A program made the position numbers and the translations under genes. From contig JAFMSR010000014.1 in NCBI GenBank assembly GCA_022818135.1, positions 41,341,487-41,405,486 on the forward strand: a DNA stretch of 64,000 bases. Direction: 5' to 3'. A model generated the notes under the pieces. It made no database searches. It had not been told where the DNA came from and saw only the letters and a list, made by a program, of their open reading frames with translations. The stretch comes from Saxidomus purpurata (taxonomy: Eukaryota; Mollusca; Bivalvia; Venerida; Veneridae). Shown here piece after piece: positions 12,988 through 24,040 of this stretch. Each line of letters begins with the position of its first letter. Within the stretch, counting starts at the first letter, position 1.

Positions 12988-14251
12988 GGAAGTGGCTGCT
13001 CGTCCGGTAACCGGACGACTAGACTTTTTTCTAGTCGTCCGGTAACCGGACGAGCAGCCTATACTAGTATGCTAGGCTAGTCGTCCGGTAATCAATTTCT
13101 TTGTATATGAGTTCGTCTTGATGAATGTAAGAGCAGTAGTAAAGCAAAAAAAACTGTGTTATTATATATATTAAATACCTTTACCTTGCGTATGACATTT
13201 GTTTGTTTTCTTCATAAAATGATTTCCATCTCGTGTAGATGTGGTCTCGGGGTTTAGTCTCGAACCAAAATTAGCGACTTTCAAATCTAATTCCCTCAGT
13301 TATACGGCTGAATAGAAGGAAACAAACAAATGTCATAGTAAAGATAAAAGTATAATATGATATATATAACACAGATATTTTGCTTTACTACTGCTCTTAC
13401 ATTCATCAAGATGAACTCATATACAAAGAAATAATGGAAGTGGCTGCTCGTCTGGTAACCGGATGACTAGAATTTTTTCTAGTGGTGATAAGAAGATAGA
13501 TTCAAATACTTCTCTTTATGAAAGTATGAATTTTGTTTGCATCTTGGAACTTATTTAAAAGATGCCCTTAGGCTTTGAACAGAAATACCCCAAAACCAGT
13601 AAGCGCTGATTAAAATAGTACCGATACTTACGGAGAGCGTTTTAACTGCGATATTTTTTCTTAACCAATGTATAATGAGGAAATAATACGTCAGTGACTT
13701 TCAAAAGCGTGTTTCAGTTAGCATGGTAATTAAAATCGTTTGATCCGTTTGAAATGGTTTTAATTGAGGTTTGTTAGCGCTTAGTAATAACTAATAATAT
13801 AAGTTATAATTATTCAAAGATGCCGAGTTTAACAAACGACTTTGTTTTTCGCACGAACTTGTTAAAAAAACTTCGTTCTTGACTGTTTGATTGCCTGAAA
13901 AAACAAACGTCTCTCCTATTCAGCCTTATAACTGAGGGAATTAGATAATTAGATTTGAAAATCGCTAATTTTGGTTCGAGACTAAACCCCGAGACCACTT
14001 CTACTCGAGATGGAAATCATTTTATGAAGGAAACAAACAAATGTCATAGTAAAGATAAAAGTATAATATGATATATATAACACAGATATTTTTGCTTTAC
14101 TACTGCTCTTACATTCATCAAGATGAACTCATATACAAAGAAATTGATTACCGGACGACTAGCCTAGCATACTAGTATAGGCTGCTCGTCCGGTTACCGG
14201 ACGGCTAGAAAAAATTCTAGCCGTCCGGTTACCGGACGAGCAGCCACTTCC
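12988..14251. mobile_element. 1264-bp foldback element with nested palindromes
   Basis: The ends GGAAGTGGCTGCTCGTCCGG and its reverse complement delimit the element, which has a perfect 9-bp target duplication. The outer arms are about 330 bp each (12988-13319 and 13905-14251). Each arm starts with a quasi-palindrome of about 66 bp, made of two copies of CGTCCGGTAACCGGACG (itself palindromic) round an A/T-rich loop. A third terminus-like copy lies inside. At 13325-13432 there is a truncated right arm, and at 13436-13490 another GGAAGTGGCTGCTCG start with changes, so the element has been rearranged or nested. The 420 bp between the inner copy and the right arm is unique and non-coding. A 9-bp duplication with long arms fits a Mutator-like foldback, but no transposase is present to prove it. 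Confidence 0.8.
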
Positions 14252-14410
14252 GAAACAAAAATAGCGTAGCAGAACTTTATTGGAGAATCCTAAATGTAAA
14301 CAGTGATACTGTGCAAGATCAAAACCAGACACAATACAGACCAAACACTAAAACACTATACTCTTTACTTTAACACTCAAGACAAGACTCTGTTGGAACT
14401 GAATCACTTA
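14252..14410 (+). pseudogene. LINE ORF2 continuation after the foldback insertion
   Basis: After the right target duplication the plus strand reads SVAELYWRILN and, after a frameshift, SRQDSVGTESLK. Both resemble the segment just before the RT domain in CR1/Jockey LINEs. This supports one LINE split by the insertion. Confidence 0.45.
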
Positions 14411-15337
14411 AAACACAATAAACTACACTTAACAAGTTTTCTAACGCAACCAGTAGCATTTTCACTATTACTTTAAAACTACACAATATGATGAAATAAA
14501 ATTTTAAGGGCAATTGAATTCAAAGAAAAGACATTATTTGGTACAAAATATGAAACAAAATTATCTTTTAAATTTATTTGATACACCCCACGTTATACAA
14601 ATTCGCAAAGTTAGCAATTTGATTCAATTGATAAAAACTGGAAAGTTAACATCCACTGGTTTACTTTAAAGTTTCCAAGATTATAACCGATACAAAATTC
14701 AAAAAGTAGGTATGTTTTGTATCCATTTTATGATAATTAACTAATCGCGCTTGAAAACACGTGACAAATTGTAAAAATGTTGGTAGAATGGACACCATGT
14801 ATGCAGCTATATAGAGAGGCAGTTGATTGACATGCGCTGATCCTGACTAAAGCACATGTCCTAATTATTTCATAAATTTAATTAAGAATGCAAATTGAAT
14901 TATTTTTTTATGGTACTTGAAAGATTAAAATTTTGATAAATTCTTACACCAGCAGTTTTCGTGTTCACCGATATCCCCCAATCAAATTCTGAAAGAATTC
15001 CCGCCAAATGACGTATTACGAAATTATCGGGCGATGTAGTTTGCCAACCAAGTGAAAATAATAAAATAGTCTGTTTTATTTGCAAAAAGGTGATAACTAT
15101 CTTTAAGTTCATTGGTATTAAAATAACAGTTTTAAGAATTTGAAAGAATTTTACAAATAAGATGTTCTCACAAATTTTAATCATTGGCACAAGTCATTTT
15201 GTGAATTTGCAAAATAGGGACTGTATCAAATAATCTACAAAAACTTAAATTTGTAGAATATTTTTGTTCTTTACTTGAAATCAAACAATGTCTTATATAT
15301 TTCTCTAACTGTCCTGAAAATTTCATCTCATTAAGGT
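14411..15337. other. about 0.93 kb non-LINE sequence inside the LINE, possible second insertion
   Basis: LINE-like reading is lost between SRQDSVGTESLK (about 14405) and the next LINE segment (about 15340). AAACTACAC at 14420-14428 and its reverse complement GTGTAGTTT at 15338-15346 could be short terminal inverted repeats. The interior is AT-rich and has no convincing ORF. The boundaries are tentative. Confidence 0.35.
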
Positions 15338-17090
15338 GTGTAGTTTAAAAGTTATTGCGAAAAGGCTGCTGGTAGCGTTAGAAAAGTCGTTAAGTATATA
15401 TACTGGAGACCAAGAAAAAGCCATCATACTAAACGAACAATTCCAATCAGTCTTCACAGCTATATCACCTATTTCTCTACAATCCCTGTCTAAAATGAAA
15501 GTACAGGATCTGGCAGATGCAGGTAGAGAGGTTCACGGTTCAGCATTCTGTCCCCATAGCCCGATGCCTCATATTGATACTTCCGTAAATGGTATTGAGA
15601 AACTTTTCAAAAACCTAAACCCTATAATGTTGCAGGACCAGACCAGATTATATCAATTATACTTAAAAGTTACTCCAACCATAGTTGAATTATTCAAGAA
15701 ATCCCTGCAGACTTATAACCTTCCCGACATGTGGAAAATGGCAAATGTATCCCCCGTTTATAAGAAAGGCACCTGGTCAGATCCAGTAAAGTACCATCCA
15801 ATCTCTCTTACCTGCATTTTGTGTAAAACCCTGGAACATATTGTATCATCAAGTATCATAAAACATTTTAGTAGATCTTATTTGTTCTATGAATTACAAC
15901 ATAGTTTCCAAGAAAAAACAGTCATCCCAAACTCAACTCCTCATGTTACTAGACGATATTCTTCAGTCTGTAAACCAAAAAAGCCAAGTAGACTTAATAC
16001 TTCTTGATTTATCAAAAGCTTTCAATATGGTCAATCATGAAAAACTACTGTATAAGTTACATTACTATGGCTAACTCTCAAATGGAGGGTTCCTAGGCAA
16101 TAGGTTGCAGTATGTAGTGGTAAATGGCTCAACATCTAGTACCATAATGGTCTCCTCCGGTATTCCTCAGGGTTGGTCCTTGGGCTGCTATCTATATTTA
16201 CGATCTACCTGATTATGTAAAAGTCCGTCTCTTTGCATATGACAAGCTCCGTATTTGACACTGTCTGTTTCTTCTCATTTAAGCCTTTTAAACAGGGTTT
16301 TGCACCAGCTAGAACTCTGGGAATCAAAATGAAATTCAATCCATCGAAATGCCAGGTTATTTAAATCACCAAACGAATTTCAGTCATACATACAAAATAC
16401 ATCCTTCACAACTCAATCTTAGAAACAGTTTCCTCAGCTTAATACCTGGGCATAACCATAACAAATGACTTACATGGAACAAACACATAGACAACATCAC
16501 AAAAAAGCTAAGCAAACACTTGGTTTTCTAAGACGAAACATCAAAGTTCACTCAGAAGGGTTAAAGTCAACTGCATACAATATACTTGTATGGCTCTAGC
16601 TTGAATACAGCCCATCTGCCTGGTCCCTTACAGGAACGCTCATTGACCAACTTGAGTCAGTGCAGCGCAGGGCAGCCCGCTGGACAAAGCCTCACTATGG
16701 CCGGATGTCCAGTGTCACTGATATGTTGACTTCATTAAACAGTGGAAGCGTCTTGACCTTCAAGACCTCTTCAAGAACATCAAATACCACAGCATTCAAA
16801 CAGATTCAAACGAAAAAAAGATTATTAGAACCAGTGTCCACTGGAATGCCTTACCCCCAGATATTGTCATGATTTCTTGTCCAGAGTTCAGTCTGGCAAT
16901 TAATCAGATTGAACATATGTCTCCCTAAATAAACCTGCTTTGTTTTTAACCTGTTTTTAACCAACCTTACGTCATTCTGTTTTCTTTTTATTTCAGTTCT
17001 CATCAACATTCTGTCAGTTGACGCTTGTCAAGTCTAGGTCCCCAGTAGGGGTTTGACTAAATGGAAGATAAATAGATAGATACTAGTGTG
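15338..17090 (+). pseudogene. non-LTR retrotransposon reverse transcriptase, decayed, with 3' end
   Basis: The frame from about 15338 gives EKAIILNEQFQSVFT, WKMANVSPVYKKG, YHPISLTCILCKTLEHI and, after a frameshift, LILLDLSKAFNMVNHEKLL. These match the RT fingers/palm order of CR1/Jockey-type LINEs. SSGIPQG follows. The catalytic box reads FAYD, where FADD is expected, so an active-site aspartate is lost. Later, VQRRAARW and NALPPDIV mark the C-terminal end. Several stops and frameshifts make it inactive. The 3' end carries GGTCCCCAGTAGGGG and a short GATAGATA tail near 17070-17090, as in many CR1/L2-like elements. Confidence 0.85.
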
Positions 17091-17096
17091 ACAGGC

Positions 17097-17425
17097 CTGC
17101 AGAACATTTTTTACTTGAAAACCCTTGAGAACTAGCTTCCAAACTGATTATCTTCTACAAACTATACCACCATCTTGTAGCAATCTCACTATCCAGTTAT
17201 CTAGAAGTCCCAAACAGGTTAGCAAAACATATCCACCCCCCTAAGTCTTCGCCAAACCCACGCAAATTCTAACTTCTTTAAGAACTCCCCTTCCCCCCCC
17301 CCCCCCCATACCACAGTCCTGTGGAATAGGTTACCTCAGCATATTGCAACCCTGTCTGATCTTGAATCATTCAAGCAGGCAGTGGCCTAGCCCACTTATT
17401 AATGATACAACTGTTGTTTTTAAAC
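17097..17425 (+). pseudogene. second LINE, C-terminal ORF2 remnant
   Basis: Translated pieces (LIIFYKLYHHLVAI.L.SYLEVPNR followed by VLWNRLPQHIATLSDLESFK, with one base slip between) match the last part of CR1/Jockey-like ORF2 proteins. The two parts are separated by a frameshift and a run of about 15 C residues (17290-17306). It lies directly after the GATA tail of the preceding LINE and has the same orientation. Confidence 0.65.
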
Positions 17426-17879
17426 CTTTGCTTTCAAGTTTGGAAATGTCGAAAATCCATTATAAAAGCAGGATGAGTATGTTCCGTCATTATTTTTAGT
17501 ATGCATTTGACATGTTGGAACAATAAAGGAAATAACAACATATGATAAATTGATGTTGTTGTATATATTATTACTCATTTGCATTTAGGATGTGTATTCA
17601 TCGGCGATGAGGTGTACGCATTTACGATACATTGATTAACTCTAGGTTATTGTCAAATCTAACATAACCAACGATGTTGTCTCTATATAAAGAGTAGAAC
17701 AGTATTCCATAAACAACGTGCGAACCGATATGCCGCCAAAGTGACCTCTTAGTGTACCGCATAATTAACGTTAAATAGATATCTGTGTACAAAATTTACC
17801 TACCTTTTGTAACATCTGGTCACGTTAGAATTGAAATAACATCCCTTTAAGCGTTATCTTCTAATGAACAACTCTTTGG
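17426..17879. repeat. non-coding; right part belongs to a repeat family also at 34.8 and 36.8 kb
   Basis: From about 17680 the words GTCTCTATATA.A.AG.AGAAC, ATATCTGTGT and TGGTCACGTTAGAAT..AAATAACATCC occur in order. The same words, with changes, occur in the same order at about 34805-35010, and more weakly at 36970-37010. This points to an interspersed element of unknown class. Its left end is not defined. Confidence 0.4.
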
Positions 17880-19833
17880 CATTGTTCAGTGAGCACTACT
17901 CAGAGTCAGCATTGTTCAGTGAGCATTTCTAAGAGTCAGCATTGTTCAGTGAGCACTACTCAGTGTCAGCATTGTTCAGTGAGTACTTCTTAGAGTCAGC
18001 ATTGTTCAGTGAGCACTTCTCAGTCAGCATTGTTCATAGAGTACTTCTCAGAGTCAGAATTGTTCAGTGAGCACTACTCAGAGTCAGCATTGTTCAGTGA
18101 GCACTACTCAGTGTCATCATTGTTCAGTGAGCACTACTCAGTGTCAGCATTGTTCAGTGAGCACTACTCAGTGTCAGCATTGTTCAGTGAGCACTACTCA
18201 GTGTCAGCTTTGTTCAGTGAGCACTACTCAGAGTCAGCATTGTTCAGTGAGCACTACTCAGAGTCAGCATTGTTCAGTGAGCACTTCTCAGAGTCAGCAT
18301 TGTTCAGTGAGCACTACTCAGAGTCAGCATTGTTCAGTGAGTACTTCTTAGAGTCAGCATTGTTCAGTGAGTACTTCTTAGAGTCAGCATTGTTCATAGA
18401 GTACTTCTCAGAGTCAGCATTGTTCAGTGAGCACTTCTCAGAGTCAGCATTGTTCAGTGAGCACTACTCAGAGTCAGCATTGTTCAGTGAGTACCTCTTA
18501 GAGTCAGCATTGTTCATAGAGTACTTCTCAGAGTCAGCATTGTTCAGTGAGCATTTCTAAGAGTCAGCATTGTTCAGTGAGCACTACTCAGTGTCAGCAT
18601 TGTTCAGTGAGTACTTCTTAGAGTCAGCATTGTTCAGTGAACACTTCTCAGAGTCAGCATTGTTCATAGAGTACTTCTCAGAGTCAGCATTGTTCAGTGA
18701 GTACTTCTCAGAGTCAGCATTGTTCAGTGAGCACTACTCAGAGTCAGCATTGTTCAGTGAGCACTACTCAGAGTCATCATTGTTCAGTGAGCACTACTCA
18801 GTGTCAGCATTGTTCAGTGAGCACTACTCAGTGTCAGCATTGTTCACTGAGCACTACTCAGTGTCAGCTTTGTTCAGTGAGCACTACTCAGAGTCAGCAT
18901 TGTTCAGTGAGCACTACTCAGAGTCAGCATTGTTCAGTGAGCACTTCTCAGAGTCAGCATTGTTCAGTGAGCACTTCTCAGAGTCAGCATTGTTCAGTGA
19001 GCACTTCTCAGTGTCAGCATTGTTCAGTGAGCACTTCTCAGAGTCAGCATTGTTCAGTGAGTACTTCTTAGAGTCAGCATTGTTCAGTGAGCACTTCTCA
19101 GAGTCAGCTTTGTTCAGTGAGCACTACTCAGAGTCAGCATTGTTCAGTGAGCACTACTCATTGCAGCATTGTTCAGTGAGTACTTCTTAGAGGCAGCATT
19201 GTTCAGTGAGCACTTCTTAGAGTCAGCATTGCAGTGAGCACTACTCAGTGTCAGCATTGTTCAGTGAGTACTTCTTCGTCAGCATTGTTCAGTGAGCACT
19301 TCTCAGAGTCAGCATTGTTCAGTGAGCACTTCTCAGAGTCAGCATTGTTCAGTGAGCACTACTCAGAGTCAGCATTGTTCAGTGAGCACTACTCAGAGTC
19401 AGCATTGTTCAGTGAGCACTACTCAGTGTCAGCATTGTTCAGTGAGTACTTCTTCGTCAGCATTGTTCAGTGAGCACTTCTCAGAGTCAGCATTGTTCAG
19501 TGAGCACTTCTCAGAGTCAGCATTGTTCAGTGAGCACTACTCAGAGTCAGCATTGTTCAGTGAGCACTTCTCAGAGTCAGCATTGTTCAGTGAGCACTTC
19601 TCAGAGTCAGCATTGTTCAGTGAGCACTACTCAGAGTCAGCATTGTTCAGTGAGCACTTCTCAGAGTCAGCATTGTTCAGTGAGCACTACTCAGAGTCAG
19701 CATTGTTCAGTGAGCACTTCTCAGAGTCAGCTTTGTTCAGTGAGCACTACTCAGAGTCAGCATTGTTCAGTGAGCACTTCTCAGAGTCAGCATTGTTCAG
19801 TGAGCACTACTCAGAGTCAGAATTTTTCAGTGA
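17880..19833. repeat. 30-bp minisatellite, about 65 units, with higher-order structure
   Basis: The unit is CATTGTTCAGTGAGCACTAC plus TCAGAGTCAG, with common variants (CACTTCTCA, TACTTCTTA, GTGTCAG, TTCATAGAG). The unit length is a multiple of three and all three plus-strand frames lack stops in most units, so long frames such as (SALFSEHYSE)n and (QHCSVSTTQS)n arise. They end wherever a variant unit or an indel brings a stop. A block at 18061-18300 recurs at 18721-18960 with about two differences, showing a higher-order repeat of about 630-660 bp. I see no promoter, signal peptide or splice sites to suggest a real gene. Confidence 0.93.
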
Positions 19834-19899
19834 GTATTACTTCGACTTTATTTTAAAGCACTGTCCAGCAAGCAGTTTTTTAAATGACAGTTCACTGTG

Positions 19900-20330
19900 A
19901 CTTTGATAATTGACCCCAAAGTCAATAGGTCTCATTTACTCTCCATAAACTATACTCTTAGCAACAACAAACCTGGCAAGTTTGAAGATCTTAGGTCAAA
20001 ACATGAGCAAGATATTGAAACCTCTAGGTCAAAGCCGTTTGAAATTACTGAGTGGAAACCATTTTAAAATGTGTTTGACATTTAAATGAAAAGGGTTTAT
20101 GTACTGTCTATGACCTATTTCCTTACTAAGTTTTAGACTTCTAGGTCCAAATATTGTAAAGTTTTTAATCGGAAACTGTTAAGTAAATGCATGGTGACTG
20201 TAACCTTGACATCAAAATCAATCTGCTGAGCATGACCAATGTCCCTATCAAGTTCGAGACCTCTAGGTCTTTATGGCCATGGGTAGGGGTTCAAAAAGAG
20301 TAAGATTGCAAAGCCTCCCAGGCTAGACAT
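19900..20330. mobile_element. diverged tandem-module element remnant
   Basis: Three loosely similar modules of about 140 bp contain phrases such as CCTGGCAAGTTTGAAG, CTAGGTCAAA/CTAGGTCC and GGTGACTGTAACCTTGACAT. Such phrases are typical of the modular elements seen intact elsewhere in this window (for example 56244-57332). No inverted ends were found. Confidence 0.4.
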
Positions 20331-20520
20331 TGAAAATGTGATAAACAGAAAATAGGTTCAAAACCTAAATTAACCTTAAAATGCTTATACAATGCAGAGG
20401 TCGACTCTGTACATAGTGAACAAAACAAGAGTGTTTGAGAGCTGTTAAAAATAGACTGTCTAAGGGATGTGTGGCAATGTAGCCAGTCCTGCAGGACTTG
20501 GCAGTGTCATCACTGATTAC

Positions 20521-21235
20521 CTAAACCAATAGTGAATTCCATTCAACAAGAGTGCTTGGAAAGAAAGAGTATTTGATGAGGTCTGAAGACTTGTGTGTAT
20601 TTGATATGCCAAGTGAAGGAAATATCGAGATTGTAATATATAAGGGGTCATATGAAATTATCGAGATGGTATTATGTGAACTAGTCCATAATGATTCTTG
20701 TAAGAGGCTGAGACGGATGTTCCGTCTTTTTTTCAAGGGATTCACAGTCCAACTGGTTAAGCATGTCTGATACAATTCCTGGCCCCGTGCTTTTAAAAGT
20801 TTCTTGAGCACAATCTCATGCTCAGGTAATATGAAGACAAGACAAGTTATTATTTTTTTTACAAAGTCGGGCTTAATATAAAGATACATTATAAAGCTCA
20901 AAAACAGACCTTCTGAGACTTGGTCTGGAACCTGACTTTGTAAAAAAAAAAATTGTGCTCAAGAAACTTTTATAAACACATGGCCTGGAGACTCGAGTAG
21001 CTATTGGTGACTTACAATCTCGTGGCTCTTCTTTGTACATTATGGAGTTTTTGAATATTGGTCACCTGGAATGTATCCCAAACTGAAGAATTGTATTTCA
21101 AATTGGATTGGACGTTGAATTTGTACACTGCTGCTTTTGTTTCAGGTTTTGCAAAGTGGAAATGTGGCTTGCTGAACACTGTTGCCATCGGCTTGTTATG
21201 GAGGTCGAGTTGACAGTTACATGTAGTCATCGAAG
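20521..21235 (-). pseudogene. third LINE remnant, C-terminal ORF2, interrupted by a MITE
   Basis: On the minus strand, from about 21230, LKYNSSVWD...NIQKLHNVQRRATR corresponds to the post-RT region of CR1/Jockey LINEs. The end of the protein follows at about 20600-20521 with LIKYSFFPSTLVEWNSL. The middle is split by the foldback element at 20781-20985. It is broken and not a gene. Confidence 0.65.
20781..20985. mobile_element. 205-bp foldback MITE inside the LINE remnant
   Basis: The ends GGCCCCGTGC...AGTTTCTTGAGCACAAT and ATTGTGCTCAAGAAACTT..., running into GTGTTTATA on the other strand, are reverse complements over about 34 bp. A second inverted pair lies further in (ACAAAGTC.GG). There is no coding capacity. 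Confidence 0.7.
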
Positions 21236-21942
21236 GGGGATATTAGAGCGCTTATTTGGTGAAAATTTGCAATTCAACAGCTGCAATTCCCCAAGTACTT
21301 ATTTTTTTATAAAGATGTTACTAAGAAAAATCAAACAACTGTAATAAAATTCCTGCAGCTAAGGGAGCAGATGAAATTACCATTTGGACTGGTCTGGGTT
21401 CCTGGTGATTTATCAGAGTTTGAAGACCAGTTGACAACAGAACCAAATGATGGTGTGTTTCTTTGTGGGGGCGGGGGAGAGAGCTGTTAATTGGTATACA
21501 ACACATGGTCATTTTATTTCATTGCTTCAAGACAGCAGAAATAAAGTCACTCCATTTCATAGTATTTGTATTTAATACTAAAACATTCCGTAAATTGAAC
21601 AAACTATAGACAGCAAACAATCACAAGACTGCAAACGTCACAACAGTTTATTTAAATAACAAACACAGCTTTGATATACAATGTCAGTTCAAAGCTTTAA
21701 ACAGAATCATTTTTATTCTGCGAGCAACTATCTTCTGAAGCATACATGTCAAGTTTTCCACACATTACTAGGAGACCTGATTTTGAAAATCAAGAGTTTG
21801 TATGAATAATCAATACTAAGAAAACAAAATTAATCATTGTATAAAACAGAAAAGTGGGTTTTCAATATGCTGTATAACAGTATACATGTGTTCTGAAAAA
21901 TCAGAAGGTAAGTTATACAAAGAACAAAATTTTGAAGAAAAT
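21236..21942. other. non-coding spacer
   Basis: No exon or repeat is recognised. A minus-strand AATAAA (plus-strand TTTATT near 21648) could serve as a distant poly(A) signal for the phosphodiesterase gene, but that would need a 3.5-kb 3' UTR. Confidence 0.25.
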
Positions 21943-22148
21943 CACCAGGAATTACTTTAACATTAAATCCAGGAAATTTCATCAGAAATTCTAGTATTTT
22001 AACATTAAATCCAGGAAATCTCATCAGGAATTCAAGTATTTTAACATTAAATCCAGGAAATTTCATCAGGAATTCAAGTATTTTAACCTTAAATCCAGGA
22101 AATCTCATCAGGAATTCAAGTATTTCAACATTAAATCAAGGAAATCTG
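21943..22148. repeat. 42-bp tandem repeat, about 4.8 units
   Basis: The unit ATTTTAACATTAAATCCAGG then AAATYTCATCAGGAATTCAAGT repeats with few changes. Because 42 is divisible by three, the minus strand shows an open frame with a 14-residue repeat. No gene signal surrounds it. Confidence 0.88.
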
Positions 22149-23094
22149 ACCAATTTCTTTTAAATTGGCACCATTAAATTTCTGGAGTCTCCTGGAAATG
22201 TCAGGGCACCTGGCATGCATGCTGAGAAGATCATACAATAAATTAACACTCAACATGGAGATCATTGTGTGTTAGTATTTAACTGGCACTCATAAACATT
22301 CCATGACTTTTCAGAGTGGCATTACAATAGGTAAGATTTACAAAGACAAAATTACTTTATACACATATGCCACATTCACTAATAGCACAAAAAACATCTG
22401 AAAATATCAGCAAAAAAATCAACGAGTGATAGCTAAATACTTACACACAATACCAGCAGTACTGTGAAACCAGTGATATTTCTGGTTCACAAATTTTCAT
22501 GGATTTGCGAGTATGCAAATTCATGAATTAAGCCCTATGACATAAATGTCACATTACCTTTTTCTATGAAAAACAGAATTAACAAATTCACAGTATGTAA
22601 ACATTATTTTTGAAATATAAATGTTCATGTATAAATTTTCAACATATCCAATAGTGTTGCATTCTGTCACATGTATCTAACTTTAGTAGACAATAACCTC
22701 TCAATACATGATCAATAGAATAGGGTAAACTTAAACACACTTTTTCTATTACTTAATATCTTTTGGACAAAATAAATCAAACAAACTGCAAGGAATGTTC
22801 ACATAATATCAGATCTATAAAATTGGGTTTGGCTTAAATATATGGTGAAGATTTTTTAAGAAAAAAAAAAAAAAAAAAAAATATTTGAAAATTTACATTA
22901 CCGGGTAACAGCAAAATATCCACTACAGTTTGGGTACCCATCATTCTTAATAATGGGTCTGTTACCACTGAAGCTTCATTGGAATTCCTTTTTACATGTT
23001 TAACTCTTACCCTACCTAATTTCTAAATTGGACTTGCCCATACTTTAATTTGGACCATACCATTTATTGTTGAAAAGGATGTTCACTAACTACA

Positions 23095-23143
23095 GTGCAG
23101 ATCATGATCAGAACGCAAAGTGCAGGTTGATCATGATCTGCAC
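23095..23143. repeat. GATCATGATC hairpin repeat, copy 1
   Basis: GTGCAGATCATGATCA and its exact reverse complement TGATCATGATCTGCAC enclose a 17-bp loop. A near-identical hairpin lies at 26128-26180, and a decayed one at about 28609-28662. Confidence 0.7.
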
Positions 23144-23837
23144 TAAACATCAGCAAGGTTAAAGTAAAGCTTCTGTTAAACACAAATGGGCATAATGCAT
23201 CTCTAAGGGATTATCAAGGGGCAGCATATCCATTGCTCCAATTCAAATATCATTCTAAATTGTAAATATCATTCTAAATGTGATGGAAATTAGACATTCC
23301 TCGCTTCACATAAAATCATTGTTTCCACTTTTACCCTGTTTGCAGACTCTGTAACCACACTTAAATCAGTATTTTTGCTTTTTTACTGAACAAAATCTGA
23401 GTTTTTCTTTGGCAGTTTTCATTCTAAAATGCGCACGTCACTTTGAGATTCTATGTACTGGGCCAGAATGCAAGTTCCTCGACCAATTAATAACCTTCAA
23501 GATCAAACAATAATTCTGATCCTAGTGTATCTCCCATAATCAACAAACAACTACAAAGATGAGAGAGATAAGCACACAACATATGGGTTGCAATTAATGC
23601 AGCCCATAAATATAAATTTCCAACACATACATTTAAGATATAAATATAATTTATACAAATTTATCAACATAATAATTTATTCTTATAAAACAGAGGATAA
23701 TTATCTAGCACAGCCTTGATAAACTTTTATATCACAATATACAGTGTAGTAAGATTGGCACAACTCTATAGGGACAGCAGTTCATACAAGCTCTCCTAGC
23801 CCAGAGCAGCATCAACATTAGGCCAAACAAAACAATA

Positions 23838-24040
23838 TATGTGTGTTTCCAGTCTGAGGCTCTCTTTGACAAAAAATTTAAGGTCAGTGACTCCGTCGGT
23901 CGGCAGGGTTTTCATTTTAAATTTTCTTATTTTGCCTCTTTTGGTCTGAAAATTGTTCCTTTTGATCATTTTCTCAGAAAAAAGGGTTTAAGGCCGGCAG
24001 TAAAACTTTAAGGTTGTTCTGGAGACTGGAAACACACATA
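23838..24040. mobile_element. 203-bp MITE with 18-bp terminal inverted repeats (copy 1)
   Basis: Ends TATGTGTGTTTCCAGTCT and AGACTGGAAACACACATA are perfect reverse complements. The interior includes GTCGGTCGGCAGGGTTTT and TTTTGATCATTTTC. The same ends and interior words occur at 39663-39837. Confidence 0.75.

Noticed and set aside
14900..15190. 96-codon minus-strand frame
   Set aside because: No family motif; it lies within the suspected insertion in the LINE and is AT-rich.
12655..17090. An active LINE
   Set aside because: Stops, frameshifts, two insertions and loss of an active-site aspartate (FAYD) rule out activity.
18009..19900. Long open frames with 10-residue repeats as a secreted or silk-like protein gene
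   Set aside because: The frames are explained by a stop-poor 30-bp minisatellite. They occur in more than one frame, start and stop at random variant units, and have no signal peptide or splice context.
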